Shown: positions 33,716 to 42,373, numbered from the stretch's first letter. The stretch: DNA of 64,000 nucleotides from Microcoleus sp036704825 (GCA_036704825.1 JAUBSN010000034.1:1-64000), one strand, 5' to 3'. The notes: generated by a model not told the origin, from the letters alone. Numbers and translations are program-made.

Positions 33716-34199
33716 AACAGAGTTTTTTACTTTGTTGGAACAGCGCACGGGCGGGCTTTTGGGGCGTTTGGAATTGGAGAGCGATCGCTTTTTGTTTCCG
33801 GTGCAGTTAATGCAGAGCGATCGCTACGTTTTGCCCAGATTAGCGCTAATTGGCGATGCCGCCCACTGCTGCCATCCCGTGGGCGGCCAGGGATTAAATA
33901 TGGGCATTCGAGACGCAGGGGCGATCGCCCAAATCTTGCAGCAAGCGCACCAAAAAGGCGAAGATATCGGCGATTTGCGAGTATTGAAACGGTATCACAA
34001 CTGGCGCAAAAAAGAGAATTTAATCGTGTTAGGATTTACCGATTTTCTAGACAGATTATTTTCTAATACTTGGCTGCCAATTGTAGCATTTCGCCGCTTT
34101 GGATTGTGGTGTTTGCGGACAATTCCCCCAGTGAGGTTTTTAGCCTTGCGGCTGATGACAGGCTTGATGGGGCGGCCGCCGGAATTAGCGCAAAATTAG
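33614..34199 (+). pseudogene. Partial second copy of the UbiH-like hydroxylase 3' end
   Basis: The sequence is nearly identical to 30852-31437, covering the last 195 codons to the stop, with only scattered substitutions. It retains LALIGDAAHCCHPVGGQGLN but lacks the N-terminal FAD motif, so it cannot be active alone. An internal ATG at 33627 leaves a 190-codon open frame, but no ribosome site belongs to it. Homology begins at a GGCCGAGCGG stretch and ends exactly after the stop codon region. Confidence 0.88.
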
Positions 34200-34251
34200 A
34201 AGAAACCGGGTTTTTTCCTATGTTGCTTCTACTCTAGTGGTGTTGCCAAAA

Positions 34252-34386
34252 CCGCCAGGGGTTGAAACCCCCGGCTAATAGCGAAAGTCGGTTGAAACCG
34301 ACTGAAAATCCGAGATAAAAATGAAAAACTCTTTAGTCCTCTTCAGAGGACTTTCGCTATGAGACAGGGGTTTCAACCCCTGGCGG
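34252..34386. repeat. 135-bp palindromic MITE-like element, copy 2
   Basis: Same ends as copy 1 (CCGCCAGGGGTT ... AACCCCTGGCGG) and the same two inner hairpins. The AGTCCTCT-TCAG-AGGACT loop differs from copy 1 while the stem is preserved, and so is the outer stem (GGTTGAAACC here). AGAAACCGGGTTT palindromes flank it at 34201 and 34430. Confidence 0.85.
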
Positions 34387-34465
34387 ACTATCGGGCTAAC
34401 CGAGGTTTCTCGCCACTCGCGCACAATATAAGAAACCGGGTTTCCCCCCAAATTTTTGCACTTTT

Positions 34466-34813
34466 TTAAGCTGAAATATGGGGTTTCCATTGGTTGCGGA
34501 TAGCTTGTACTAACAGCCCTTCGCCGTTCCGCACTATTCCCCGGCGGCGATTTTCCTCAACTACAGCGATCGCATCTCGAACTACTTCAACATTGCTACT
34601 TAGAATCAGAGTCTTTAGCCAAGGGTTAAGATGAAATCCAGCCATTTCCACTTCCTCCAAAATTGTATTAGACATAACTTTAAAAGTCGATGATTGAGTT
34701 TTGGGAGAATAGGGGACAGTTTCAGCTAATGCCAGCAGGCGATCTAGATGTGCTATGCCATAAGCATCAGCAAATTCTTTAGCTGTCTGGATGTACTCAA
34801 TTAGTTGTGTCAT
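34466..34813 (-). CDS. Small helical hypothetical protein divergent from the NTPase pair
   Basis: 115 residues, predominantly helical. The C-terminal segment DAIAVVEENRRRGIVRNGEGLLVQAIRNQWKP (read here in short pieces: ENRRRGIVRN, GEGLLVQAIRNQWKP) is of the kind seen at the end of cyanobacterial HTH/replication-associated proteins. The start at 34813 has GGAG just upstream. It is divergent from the NTPase operon at 35033 and shares its 219-bp promoter region, so it could be its regulator; this is inference. Confidence 0.6.
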   Translation of the reverse strand: MTQLIEYIQTAKEFADAYGIAHLDRLLALAETVPYSPKTQSSTFKVMSNTILEEVEMAGFHLNPWLKTLILSSNVEVVRDAIAVVEENRRRGIVRNGEGLLVQAIRNQWKPHISA

Positions 34814-34905
34814 TTTTATCTCCTGGCTTTTTCAAAGTTGGCGGTGGAAGGCTTACCACTAAATAACAGCTTATAAGCTACTTTCAAAAAAGTCCCAGAA
34901 AATTA

Positions 34906-34963
34906 TTTCCGGTATCATAAAAATAACCGGAAAAATTTTTCCGATTGTTCAAAAAAGCGGAAA
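34906..34963. promoter_or_regulatory. Cluster of CGGAAA dyads upstream of the NTPase operon
   Basis: TTTCCGGT (34906-34913) and ACCGGAAA (34926-34933) form an inverted pair. CGGAAAAATTTTTCCG (34928-34943) is a perfect 16-bp palindrome overlapping the second half-site, and GCGGAAA (34957-34963) adds a further half-site. Four alternating half-sites within 58 bp, between divergent genes, look like a multi-dimer operator. Confidence 0.5.
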
Positions 34964-35032
34964 CTTTTTCAAGTTGCGCGCTAGTTATGATAAAGTCAAC
35001 AAGAGAGACACCAAGTTCTGAGAGGGGTTGAG

Positions 35033-36130
35033 GTGACTGGGACTGTGAACTTATGGCAAAGCTTTTTAAGATTAAAAATAGTTACTGATTATGGCTTGAG
35101 TCGGACAGAGACAGCTATTCTTCTGGCTAAGTTTCCCGATGAAAACACGGTCAAGAGTAACAGAGAGGTTGCAGATGGAGGAATCACAGAAGAAAATTCT
35201 GACATTCTGATCGACCCTGAGAATGTTCGGCGGCAAATGTGGACGATATACAATGAGCGTTTCTGTCCAAAAGAAGACCGGGAAGGTTTTTTGGGTTATA
35301 ACGACAGAAGTAGCCGGGAGAAAGAGCGTGCACTTCTAGATTGGCTGAAACCCCAGTATTCAAACTGGGTGTCAAGTCAAAGGAGTGCATTCAGTACAGG
35401 CGAGCGCACCCCTGTTATTTCTGATAACCCTTTTATTCCTCAGACTGGTAAAGTTGACGACCCGCAACTGTTTTTCGGCAGAGAGGGGGAAATGAGGCGA
35501 GTATTCGAGGTTCTTAACAGCAATGACAGCGTAGTTTTAATAGGAGAAGAAGGTATCGGGAAGTCTTCTCTGCTATCGGCTATTTGCCAACAGGCTAAAA
35601 ATCTCCTATTCTCGCCACGGAAGCCCATTTACTTAGACCTCAATCGAGTTCGAGATAACGATGACTTCTACACAGCTTTGTGTGAAGAACTTGACATCCC
35701 TAAAAGCTATGGAAGTATGCTCTATCGTAATTTGAAAAATCATAGAGTGCTGCTGGCTATAGATAATATTGAAAAGATGACTAGAGAAGGTTTTACCCGC
35801 GAAGTTAGAGATATTTTGCGGAGTTTAGCTGAGGGGCAAAAGGCACCTTTGAAACTGATTATAGCTGCTAGCGCATCCCTCAAGACACTCTTTAATGACA
35901 GTCAGGATGTCTCGTCATCTCCACTTGAAACTATTTGTCAGCCAGAAAATATTAAGCCTTGGGATGAACCAACAGCCCGTGACTTTATTCAAGCTCGTCT
36001 TGCTAGGACTTCGGTGCGTTTTACTGAAGAAAAAATCAGCCAGCTACTACAATTAAGTGGCGGTCATCCGCGACGACTGATGCAATTGTGCTATCAAAAT
36101 TATGCAGGATATGTGGAGGATGTAAAATGA
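35033..36130 (+). CDS. STAND-like AAA ATPase, soluble partner
   Basis: 365 residues from GTG 35033 with GAGGGG upstream. Residues 1-135 are an unrecognised N-terminal domain, possibly winged-helix (LKIVTDYGLSRTETAILLAK), followed by a linker. The NTPase begins at NPFIP...DDPQLFFGREGEM (about 131-153, the VFGR-type box). It has Walker A GEEGIGKSS (171-179) and Walker B VLLAIDNIEKM (239-249), and a C-terminal helical lid ends in SGGHPRRLMQLCYQNYAG. There are no TPR or WD repeats, so any sensor must be the N-terminal domain or the partner. Its stop overlaps the next start (ATGA), so the two are coupled. Confidence 0.85.
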   Translation: MTGTVNLWQSFLRLKIVTDYGLSRTETAILLAKFPDENTVKSNREVADGGITEENSDILIDPENVRRQMWTIYNERFCPKEDREGFLGYNDRSSREKERALLDWLKPQYSNWVSSQRSAFSTGERTPVISDNPFIPQTGKVDDPQLFFGREGEMRRVFEVLNSNDSVVLIGEEGIGKSSLLSAICQQAKNLLFSPRKPIYLDLNRVRDNDDFYTALCEELDIPKSYGSMLYRNLKNHRVLLAIDNIEKMTREGFTREVRDILRSLAEGQKAPLKLIIAASASLKTLFNDSQDVSSSPLETICQPENIKPWDEPTARDFIQARLARTSVRFTEEKISQLLQLSGGHPRRLMQLCYQNYAGYVEDVK

Positions 36131-38976
36131 GCGATCGCAACACCGATGTTCCCCGTTTAGACTTAGCTCCTAAAATCAAGGGTTCTCTTTCATTATCAAA
36201 GCCCATTGATTACTTGCGGTTATTATATTGGATGTTTTTCTTTCCCCAAGCCTTGCGGTGGTATATCCAAAATACAGTATCTATTCTAGAGCAAAACAAA
36301 AAATCTAAAAAATATTTTGGATTAGTGGTTAATTCCCTATCTCGGTTACTGATACAAGTAATGGTAGTCATATTTATAACTTTATCAACTTGGAGTGTAG
36401 TTCTTAAATTAATGAGTTTTTCAGTACAAATTAAACATATATTAGCCATTTTTTTCTTGACTAATTTTTGCTGTGTCATGATCTTGGGTTATTTACTACT
36501 AATAATTCAAACAAATTTATCAAAATTAAACCTTGCAAAAACAACAAATCCTCTGACTATAATAATTCTTTTAACCTTAAATTTAAATATAATAGTTTTT
36601 ACGATGAGTTCTATCAAAGAAGGATATACCAACCTGGGATTTATCTTAATTTCAGGTATATTAACAGGTATATGGTTGGGTCTAGGAGGTATTGCAGCAC
36701 TAGCCATTTTAGGTGTGGACGAATTAGCTATTCTTATATTCGTTATGTGTGGCGTGTTATTTATGTCATTCACACTTTGTATTTCTCTATCAGTAGATTT
36801 AGAAAACACAGATTTTTTTACACTTATAAAAAGCCTGTTAATTAGGGTAGTTTTCTTTGTTACTTGTGTGATGGGTTCATGTATAGGATTGCTGCGCCCA
36901 GATAACTGGTTTTTTACATTACCTCTAACCCAAACATTATTTAAAATAAAAGTGACTCCAACAGTTAAAGAAAACAGCACCCCAAGGATTTTCAGTAATG
37001 AGTTTGGTTCCCAATATTCTGGATATTCAGATTTTCTGATTTCTTCCTCTCCCCATCTTCCCCTGTCTCAAGAATTGCCATCTGATTATGTCTTTGAAAT
37101 GCGTAAGTCCTATAGAAATAATCTAGAGTTGCTGTTTCCTCGTGTAACAGTCCTACCTAATCCCTATCTCACACAGCAATTAAAAGAATGGCTGCGACAA
37201 GATTGGGAGACAGGAATACATAATGCTTATGAAATTTATACTTATACTCTCCAGTTCATTCCTGTAATTCAAGCTTTAAACCAAGTTCTTGCTGAGGAAC
37301 CAGAAAAAGTTGTCGAGCGTATAGCGCATTTAACGGCTCCCCCTTACAAATGGGAATTGGTGCGTTTGATTTCAGGTTCTATGGATGATACAAAATATAT
37401 TCAATTTGAGCCTCGGGTTCGTGCTGTTGCCAGTGGTTTCTTGCATTTACATGAACAGTCCAGCGGTGCACTGCAAGCATTTAATTCGGTGCGGTATCTA
37501 CCTTATGGAGAAGAAATGTTTATGATAAGTGTAATTATGTATATCTATCAGAAGACTAAAACTTTGAATGGTATTGCTGGGCTATCGATATATAATATTT
37601 TTCCTACAAAACCTTGGCTGCGTTGCGATACTTGGAGAGCACTGGCTAGTTTCTATGAGATTATAAGGGATATCCAAATAATTCAGAATAGTTCGTCTCG
37701 TTCTACCAGAGCCTTCGCTCTTAGCCATGCTTTAGGAGAACTCAAAAACTTGCGGGATCAGCCTGATGCTGTACCTCAACCAGAGCGAGAAATAGTTAGC
37801 AAAATTGCCTGGAATTGGTCGCAAGCGATATTAGATGTAGCTAGTGAGGTTGGAAACGTTTCTATTACTGAGCGAGTACGTAATCCCTACGTGGTTGGCG
37901 ACCCTGTTGAAGGGAACCTGTTTGTTGGACGAGAGGATATACTCAAACAGCTCAAAGAAGTGTGGATATTGAGTCAGCACCTTCAGTCTGTGGTTATCTA
38001 CGGTCATCGACGTATGGGCAAAACTTCTATTCTGCTTAACGTGGCTAATTCCCTAGGTTCACAGGTAAAAGTAGCCTATATCAATCTATTGCGATTGGGA
38101 GATAGTCCTCAAGGAGTTGGAGACGTGCTGATGGCAATTAGCGATGAAATTTCTGATGCTGTCAACCTTCCACCTCCTGCCGATGCGGATTTGCTGAATC
38201 TTCCCTATCGTACTTTTGAGCGCTATTTGAAACAAGTAGAGGCAAATCTGAGTGAAACGGGTTTGATTATTGCTTTAGATGAGTTTGAGAAGATTGAAAA
38301 ACTGATTGAGAAGGGAAAGATTGACAGTGACTTTATGGAGGTTCTGCGCGGGATGGTACAAATGAGTCCTAAAATAGCTTTTGCCTTGGCTGGTTTGCAT
38401 ACTTTAGACGAGATGACTGGGGATTACTCCCACCCTTTTTTCGCTAGCTTTATTAATATCAAGGTTAGCTTCATGGAAAGTGCAGCTACCCGCCAGATTC
38501 TTGCTAATCCCCATGAAGATTTTCTTCTTGACTACGCGCCAGAAGCGTTATCTGCAATCTATGCTTGGACTGCTGGACAGCCTTATTTAGTTCAGCTAGT
38601 GGGATTTCAGCTAGTTCGCCGCTACAATGACCAAGTTTTTGACATGGGAAATTCTCGCGATCCGGTCTTTACCGTAGAAGATGCGATCGCAGTCATTAAT
38701 GACCATGAATTCTTTCAGCGGGGACGCTACTACTTCGATGGCGTTTGGGGTCAGGCGGCGCGGGGTGCTCCCGGACAACAAGAGGTATTAAGAGCGATCG
38801 CACCTCACCGAGAAGGACTCGATATCAACACGCTAGCTGAAATTACTGGCATGAACGAGACAAATTTACAGCCAGCACTTAACTCTTTGATACGTCACGA
38901 TGTAGTTTCGGCAAGGGATGGCAAGTGGCGCATTATTGTCGAACTATTTCGCCATTGGGTGGATAAATGTATATAG
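36127..38976 (+). CDS. Membrane-anchored STAND-like AAA ATPase
   Basis: 949 residues from ATG 36127. About seven hydrophobic segments lie within residues 30-270 (for example LLIQVMVVIFITLSTWSVVL and GILTGIWLGLGGIAALAILG). A helical middle region of unknown fold covers about 290-590. The NTPase domain opens with NPYVVGDPVEGNLFVGRED, has Walker A GHRRMGKT (626-633) and Walker B LIIALDEFEKI (713-723), and ends in a winged-helix-like region (REGLDINTLAEITGMNETNL). Coding is A/T-rich in the membrane part. It is translationally coupled to the soluble NTPase gene. A two-part membrane/soluble NTPase pair suggests a sensor-effector system; membrane action as effector is inference. Confidence 0.85.
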   Translation: MSDRNTDVPRLDLAPKIKGSLSLSKPIDYLRLLYWMFFFPQALRWYIQNTVSILEQNKKSKKYFGLVVNSLSRLLIQVMVVIFITLSTWSVVLKLMSFSVQIKHILAIFFLTNFCCVMILGYLLLIIQTNLSKLNLAKTTNPLTIIILLTLNLNIIVFTMSSIKEGYTNLGFILISGILTGIWLGLGGIAALAILGVDELAILIFVMCGVLFMSFTLCISLSVDLENTDFFTLIKSLLIRVVFFVTCVMGSCIGLLRPDNWFFTLPLTQTLFKIKVTPTVKENSTPRIFSNEFGSQYSGYSDFLISSSPHLPLSQELPSDYVFEMRKSYRNNLELLFPRVTVLPNPYLTQQLKEWLRQDWETGIHNAYEIYTYTLQFIPVIQALNQVLAEEPEKVVERIAHLTAPPYKWELVRLISGSMDDTKYIQFEPRVRAVASGFLHLHEQSSGALQAFNSVRYLPYGEEMFMISVIMYIYQKTKTLNGIAGLSIYNIFPTKPWLRCDTWRALASFYEIIRDIQIIQNSSSRSTRAFALSHALGELKNLRDQPDAVPQPEREIVSKIAWNWSQAILDVASEVGNVSITERVRNPYVVGDPVEGNLFVGREDILKQLKEVWILSQHLQSVVIYGHRRMGKTSILLNVANSLGSQVKVAYINLLRLGDSPQGVGDVLMAISDEISDAVNLPPPADADLLNLPYRTFERYLKQVEANLSETGLIIALDEFEKIEKLIEKGKIDSDFMEVLRGMVQMSPKIAFALAGLHTLDEMTGDYSHPFFASFINIKVSFMESAATRQILANPHEDFLLDYAPEALSAIYAWTAGQPYLVQLVGFQLVRRYNDQVFDMGNSRDPVFTVEDAIAVINDHEFFQRGRYYFDGVWGQAARGAPGQQEVLRAIAPHREGLDINTLAEITGMNETNLQPALNSLIRHDVVSARDGKWRIIVELFRHWVDKCI

Positions 38977-38996
38977 TGTGCTTGCGTAAGTTATGA

Positions 38997-39353
38997 TTAG
39001 GTTCGCCACTGATTAAGCCAGCGGACTTGCCCTTTCCAGTCAGCAGATTGTGTTTCTGAAAGCAGGCGATCGAGCGAAGCAATTAGACTAGATAATGTCC
39101 AACTGTTTTGAGCAGCCAAAATGATGCCACCATGTTCGGGATAACGCTGAGCTAAAACCTGAAAATCCCGGATATTAAACGTAAAAATACACCGCCCTCG
39201 CGCTGTTGCTTCTAGCAATTGAGCCTCATCGCTAGCATCTAAAGCCATCCACTCACTCGGTGTCCGAGTGACATCGTGATTGCGAGATAAAAGAGCGGCT
39301 TGCAAAGCTTTAATAGAGGTATCGGCATCTAGATGCAATAGCGGTTTAGACAT
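38997..39353 (-). CDS. DUF5615-type PIN-like toxin
   Basis: 118 residues from ATG 39353. The PIN-like core is visible as LLHLDADTSIKALQAALLSR with the first aspartates, a central DEAQLLEATARGRCIFTFNI with D/E positions, and the final FNIRDFQVLAQRYPEHGGII. Family members pair with DUF433 antitoxins, as here: the start overlaps the end of the DUF433 gene by 8 bases. It is probably a ribonuclease-type toxin. It is convergent with the NTPase operon, only 20 bp from its stop. Confidence 0.85.
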   Translation of the reverse strand: MSKPLLHLDADTSIKALQAALLSRNHDVTRTPSEWMALDASDEAQLLEATARGRCIFTFNIRDFQVLAQRYPEHGGIILAAQNSWTLSSLIASLDRLLSETQSADWKGQVRWLNQWRT

Positions 39354-39744
39354 TAGCAGCTTCGATAATTTGCTCAGCGGCAATAGATGCGTCTATTTCT
39401 TGATGGTGAGCCGCATAAAAAGCGAGAACATCGTTCACTCGATCTTCACTTAAGTCATACTCAGTGGCAATTTGGTTTGGAGAAAAACCCCATTTCTGCG
39501 CTGCGATGACTACTGTTTGCACCCGCAACCGAGTGCCGCGCAAAACGGGAACGAGTTCGCCGCTAGCGCCGCGCACATAGGTGATTTCAGGAAAAGCCGG
39601 ATCGTCATTCCGCTGGTTGAGAGTAGCGACTTTTTCGGCTACAGCCCAGAGGATAAACTCATCGAAGGAAATGCCTTGGAGTGTTGCCAATTTTTCAGCT
39701 TCTTGCAGTAACTGAACGGGTAAGTTTAAGGCGTAGGATGTCAT
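39346..39744 (-). CDS. DUF433-type antitoxin
   Basis: 132 residues. An N-terminal DNA-binding-like segment (LNLPVQLLQEAEKLATLQGI) precedes a DUF433 domain: PVLRGTRLRVQTVVIAAQKW, GFSPNQIATEYDLSEDRVND, VLAFYAAHHQEIDA. DUF433 proteins are small HTH antitoxins that neutralise DUF5615 PIN-like toxins and repress their own operon. The toxin gene overlaps the end by 8 bases. The start at 39744 has no strong Shine-Dalgarno sequence. Confidence 0.87.
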   Translation of the reverse strand: MTSYALNLPVQLLQEAEKLATLQGISFDEFILWAVAEKVATLNQRNDDPAFPEITYVRGASGELVPVLRGTRLRVQTVVIAAQKWGFSPNQIATEYDLSEDRVNDVLAFYAAHHQEIDASIAAEQIIEAANV

Positions 39745-39781
39745 CGATCTAACTTCCGTTTGCTAATATAATTTCATCGGT

Positions 39782-39994
39782 TCATTCTTTGACAACATCC
39801 ATTAACTCTTCAATCAAAACATCGAGGGTGCGAGCTATCTTTTGAATGGATGTGATATCAACCGTTGCTAGTCCTTCCGATCGAGCATAGTGCCTGACTG
39901 TGCTGTACGGAACCTCGGATCGATCGGCAACATCCTTTAGCGTCCATCCTTTTTCGTCAGCCAACTCTCGGATTCGGAACCTAACTAACCCCAT
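39782..39994 (-). CDS. Small XRE/Cro-CI-type HTH protein
   Basis: 70 residues from ATG 39994 (MGLVRFRIRELA); a TTG four codons upstream is less likely. The whole protein is one HTH domain: IRELADEKGWTLKDVADRSE, VPYSTVRHYARSEG, DITSIQKIARTLDVLIEEL. Small cyanobacterial XRE proteins of this kind often act as antitoxins or element regulators. It lies 37 bp before the DUF433 gene start in the same orientation and could belong to that operon. Confidence 0.85.
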   Translation of the reverse strand: MGLVRFRIRELADEKGWTLKDVADRSEVPYSTVRHYARSEGLATVDITSIQKIARTLDVLIEELMDVVKE

Positions 39995-40198
39995 TCTACT
40001 TGACAAACGATAAGTATCTATCTTTTTAATTTAAACACAATTGTCGATCGACAGTTAAAGAATGCTTAGTTCGATCGCACTTAAAGATATCTGATGAATC
40101 CGCACCTTACGGTACTCGATCGACTTTCTAGAAAAACCACTCAATACAAAACAACTGCCGACAGCCAAAACCGTCAACAGTTGTTTTACATATTCAAT

Positions 40199-40281
40199 GC
40201 GGATGGCGAGACTCGAACTCGCAAGGACATATTGCCACACGCACCTCAAGCGTGCGCGTATACCAATTCCGCCACATCCGC
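40199..40281 (-). tRNA. tRNA-Leu (anticodon GAG)
   Basis: Read on the minus strand it begins GCGGATGTGGCGGAATTGG and ends GTTCGAGTCTCGCCATCCGC. The acceptor arms GCGGATG/CATCCGC pair over 7 bp. The anticodon stem CACGC/GCGTG encloses TTGAGGT, giving anticodon GAG, which reads CUC and CUU leucine codons. A long variable arm (GCAATATGTCCTTGC region) marks a class II tRNA. The T-loop is GTTCGAGTC. No CCA is encoded, as is usual in cyanobacteria. Confidence 0.95.
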
Positions 40282-40509
40282 TCTTTCTGGCACTCTCCGG
40301 GATTTTTGCGTTACGAGTTAAAGATTCACAGGTTGAGGTTCCTGACATTTAACTTGTGACTTGCCCTTTTGCACCGCCGATTTACAATCATAGCACCACT
40401 ACCAGCAAAATGTAAAATAAATTTTTGTGAACAATTTTTGCAAAACGATTATCCAGAACATACCGAAAGGCATTATTGTACAGAATATTGAGTGAATTAA
40501 GCAGCGAAG

Positions 40510-41865
40510 ATGGGGTTCTCGAAAATTTTAATCGCTAATCGGGGAGAAATAGCTCTCCGCATACTCCGCACGTGCGAGGAAATGGGGATTGCCACGGTCG
40601 CCGTTCACTCCACCGTAGACACACACGCCTTGCACGTCCAGTTGGCAGACGAAGCCGTTTGCATCGGCCCCCCCACCAGCAGCAAAAGCTATTTAAACAT
40701 CCCCAACATCATCGCGGCAGCCCTGACGCGCAACGCCGCAGCCATTCACCCCGGTTACGGCTTCCTCGCCGAAAACGCCCGATTTGCCGAAATCTGCGCC
40801 GACCATCAAATTACCTTCATCGGCCCGTCTGCAGCAGCGATGCGGGCGATGGGCGACAAATCCACCGCCAAAGAAACGATGCAGCGGGTGAAAGTCCCCA
40901 CAGTTCCCGGTAGCGAGGGATTGCTGGCCGACGATCGCGAAGCTTTGTCGATCGCCCGCGACATCGGCTATCCTGTGATGATCAAAGCCACCGCCGGCGG
41001 TGGCGGCCGGGGGATGAGGCTAGTGAGAGAAGCATCCGAACTCCCCAAACTGTTCTGTGCAGCCCAAGGCGAAGCCGAAGCAGCCTTCGGCAATCCCGGA
41101 CTTTACCTCGAAAAATTCATCGAAAAACCCCGGCACATCGAAATCCAAATCCTCGCTGACAACTACGGTAACGTCATCCACCTCGGCGAGAGAGATTGTT
41201 CGATTCAGCGCCGACATCAGAAACTCCTCGAAGAAGCCCCCAGCCCAGCCCTCACCCAGAAACTGCGAGATCAAATGGGTCACGCCGCCGTCGCCGCCGC
41301 CAAATCCATCAACTACACGGGTGCCGGCACAGTCGAATTTTTGCTTGACAAATCGGGCAAGTTCTACTTCATGGAAATGAACACCCGCATCCAAGTAGAA
41401 CATCCCGTCACCGAGATGATTACAGGCCTCGACTTGATAGCCGAACAAATTCGCATCGCCCAAGGCGAAAAACTGCAAATCAAGCAAAACCAAGTAATTC
41501 TCAACGGCCACGCCATCGAGTGCCGCATCAATGCTGAAGACCCCGATCGCAATTTCCGACCTCACCCCGGCAGAATCAGCGGTTATTTGCCTCCCGGCGG
41601 CCCGGGCGTGCGGATGGACTCTCACGTTTACACCGATTACGAAATACCCGCTTACTACGATTCTTTAATCGGTAAATTGATAGTCTGGGGGCGCGATCGA
41701 CCTTCAGCCATCCGGCGCATGAAACGGGCATTGCGCGAATGCGCCATCACCGGCGTCCCCACCACCCTGGGCTTTCACCAAAAAATCCTCGATAGCCCGG
41801 AATTTCTCAACGGCGAAGTTTACACCAATTTTGTCGAACAGTTCTTGAACCAAAACAGTCATTAG
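40510..41865 (+). CDS. accC: Acetyl-CoA carboxylase biotin carboxylase subunit
   Basis: 451 residues, normal for AccC. The protein opens with FSKILIANRGEIALRILRTC (biotin carboxylase N-domain). It has the glycine-rich ATP-grasp loop KATAGGGGRGMRLV (about 158-171), EKFIEKPRHIEIQIL, GERDCSIQRRHQKLLEEAPS, the catalytic FMEMNTRIQVEHPVTE, and the C-domain HAIECRINAEDP. It carboxylates biotin on AccB using ATP and bicarbonate, the first step of fatty acid synthesis. accB is not adjacent. The gene is monocistronic and is followed by tandem repeats. Confidence 0.97.
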   Translation: MGFSKILIANRGEIALRILRTCEEMGIATVAVHSTVDTHALHVQLADEAVCIGPPTSSKSYLNIPNIIAAALTRNAAAIHPGYGFLAENARFAEICADHQITFIGPSAAAMRAMGDKSTAKETMQRVKVPTVPGSEGLLADDREALSIARDIGYPVMIKATAGGGGRGMRLVREASELPKLFCAAQGEAEAAFGNPGLYLEKFIEKPRHIEIQILADNYGNVIHLGERDCSIQRRHQKLLEEAPSPALTQKLRDQMGHAAVAAAKSINYTGAGTVEFLLDKSGKFYFMEMNTRIQVEHPVTEMITGLDLIAEQIRIAQGEKLQIKQNQVILNGHAIECRINAEDPDRNFRPHPGRISGYLPPGGPGVRMDSHVYTDYEIPAYYDSLIGKLIVWGRDRPSAIRRMKRALRECAITGVPTTLGFHQKILDSPEFLNGEVYTNFVEQFLNQNSH

Positions 41866-41872
41866 TCAGTTG

Positions 41873-41954
41873 GCAGGAAAGCAGGAAAGCAGGAAAGCAG
41901 GAAAGCAGTTGGCAATTGGTAACTAACCCATGCCCCATGCCCCATGCCCCATGC
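41873..41954. repeat. GCAGGAAA octamers and CCCATGC heptamers
   Basis: Four GCAGGAAA units (41873-41904) and four CCCATGC units (41927-41954) lie in the 99-bp gap between accC and the convergent YggT gene. Two different short tandem families are thus side by side. Confidence 0.85.
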
Positions 41955-41964
41955 CCGCTGACTC

Positions 41965-42249
41965 TTACATCATCATCGTCAGGAGTCCTTGCTGACCTAG
42001 AATCATTTCTCGCAGCAAGCTACATATACCGACCCAAATAATTGGCGTAATGTCCACCCCGCCGATCGGCGGTACAATCTTTCTAGTTACGGCTAAAAAA
42101 GGTTCCGTCGGCCAAGCAATCAGACTCAACGGCAACTTGCTTAGATTCACCTCGGGATACCAAGTCAGAACGATCCGAAAAATAAAGAGCAAAGTCATCA
42201 GCACTAGGACAGATCCCAGAATCCAACTTGCAACGGTAATACCAGTCAT
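41965..42249 (-). CDS. YggT family membrane protein
   Basis: 94 residues with two hydrophobic helices (ILGSVLVLMTLLFIFRIVLTW and a C-terminal IIWVGICSLLREMILG). They flank the conserved motif PTEPFLAVTRKIVPPIGGVDITP, quoted here in part as PFLAVTRKIVPPIGGVD. Cyanobacterial and chloroplast YggT/Ycf19-like proteins are thylakoid or plasma-membrane proteins linked to membrane organisation and cytochrome assembly; the exact role here is not known. It is convergent with accC. Confidence 0.9.
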   Translation of the reverse strand: MTGITVASWILGSVLVLMTLLFIFRIVLTWYPEVNLSKLPLSLIAWPTEPFLAVTRKIVPPIGGVDITPIIWVGICSLLREMILGQQGLLTMMM

Positions 42250-42373
42250 GGGTCTTATCTCAAAATCTTAAGTTTTGTTAAGTCTGCTATTCATAATTTT
42301 AACCGTTTGACAGGTGCGATCGAAAGTATAAAATTAATAAAAATCAAATTGTTGTAACAAAGGCTTAGAATCT

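Noticed and set aside
33627..34199. Independent 190-residue hydroxylase
   Set aside because: It is a 3' fragment copy of the gene at 30166-31437 and lacks the N-terminal FAD-binding motif and a ribosome site.
41020..41625. Minus-strand 201-codon frame inside accC
   Set aside because: The plus strand encodes invariant biotin carboxylase motifs throughout, so this is a shadow frame in GC-rich codons.
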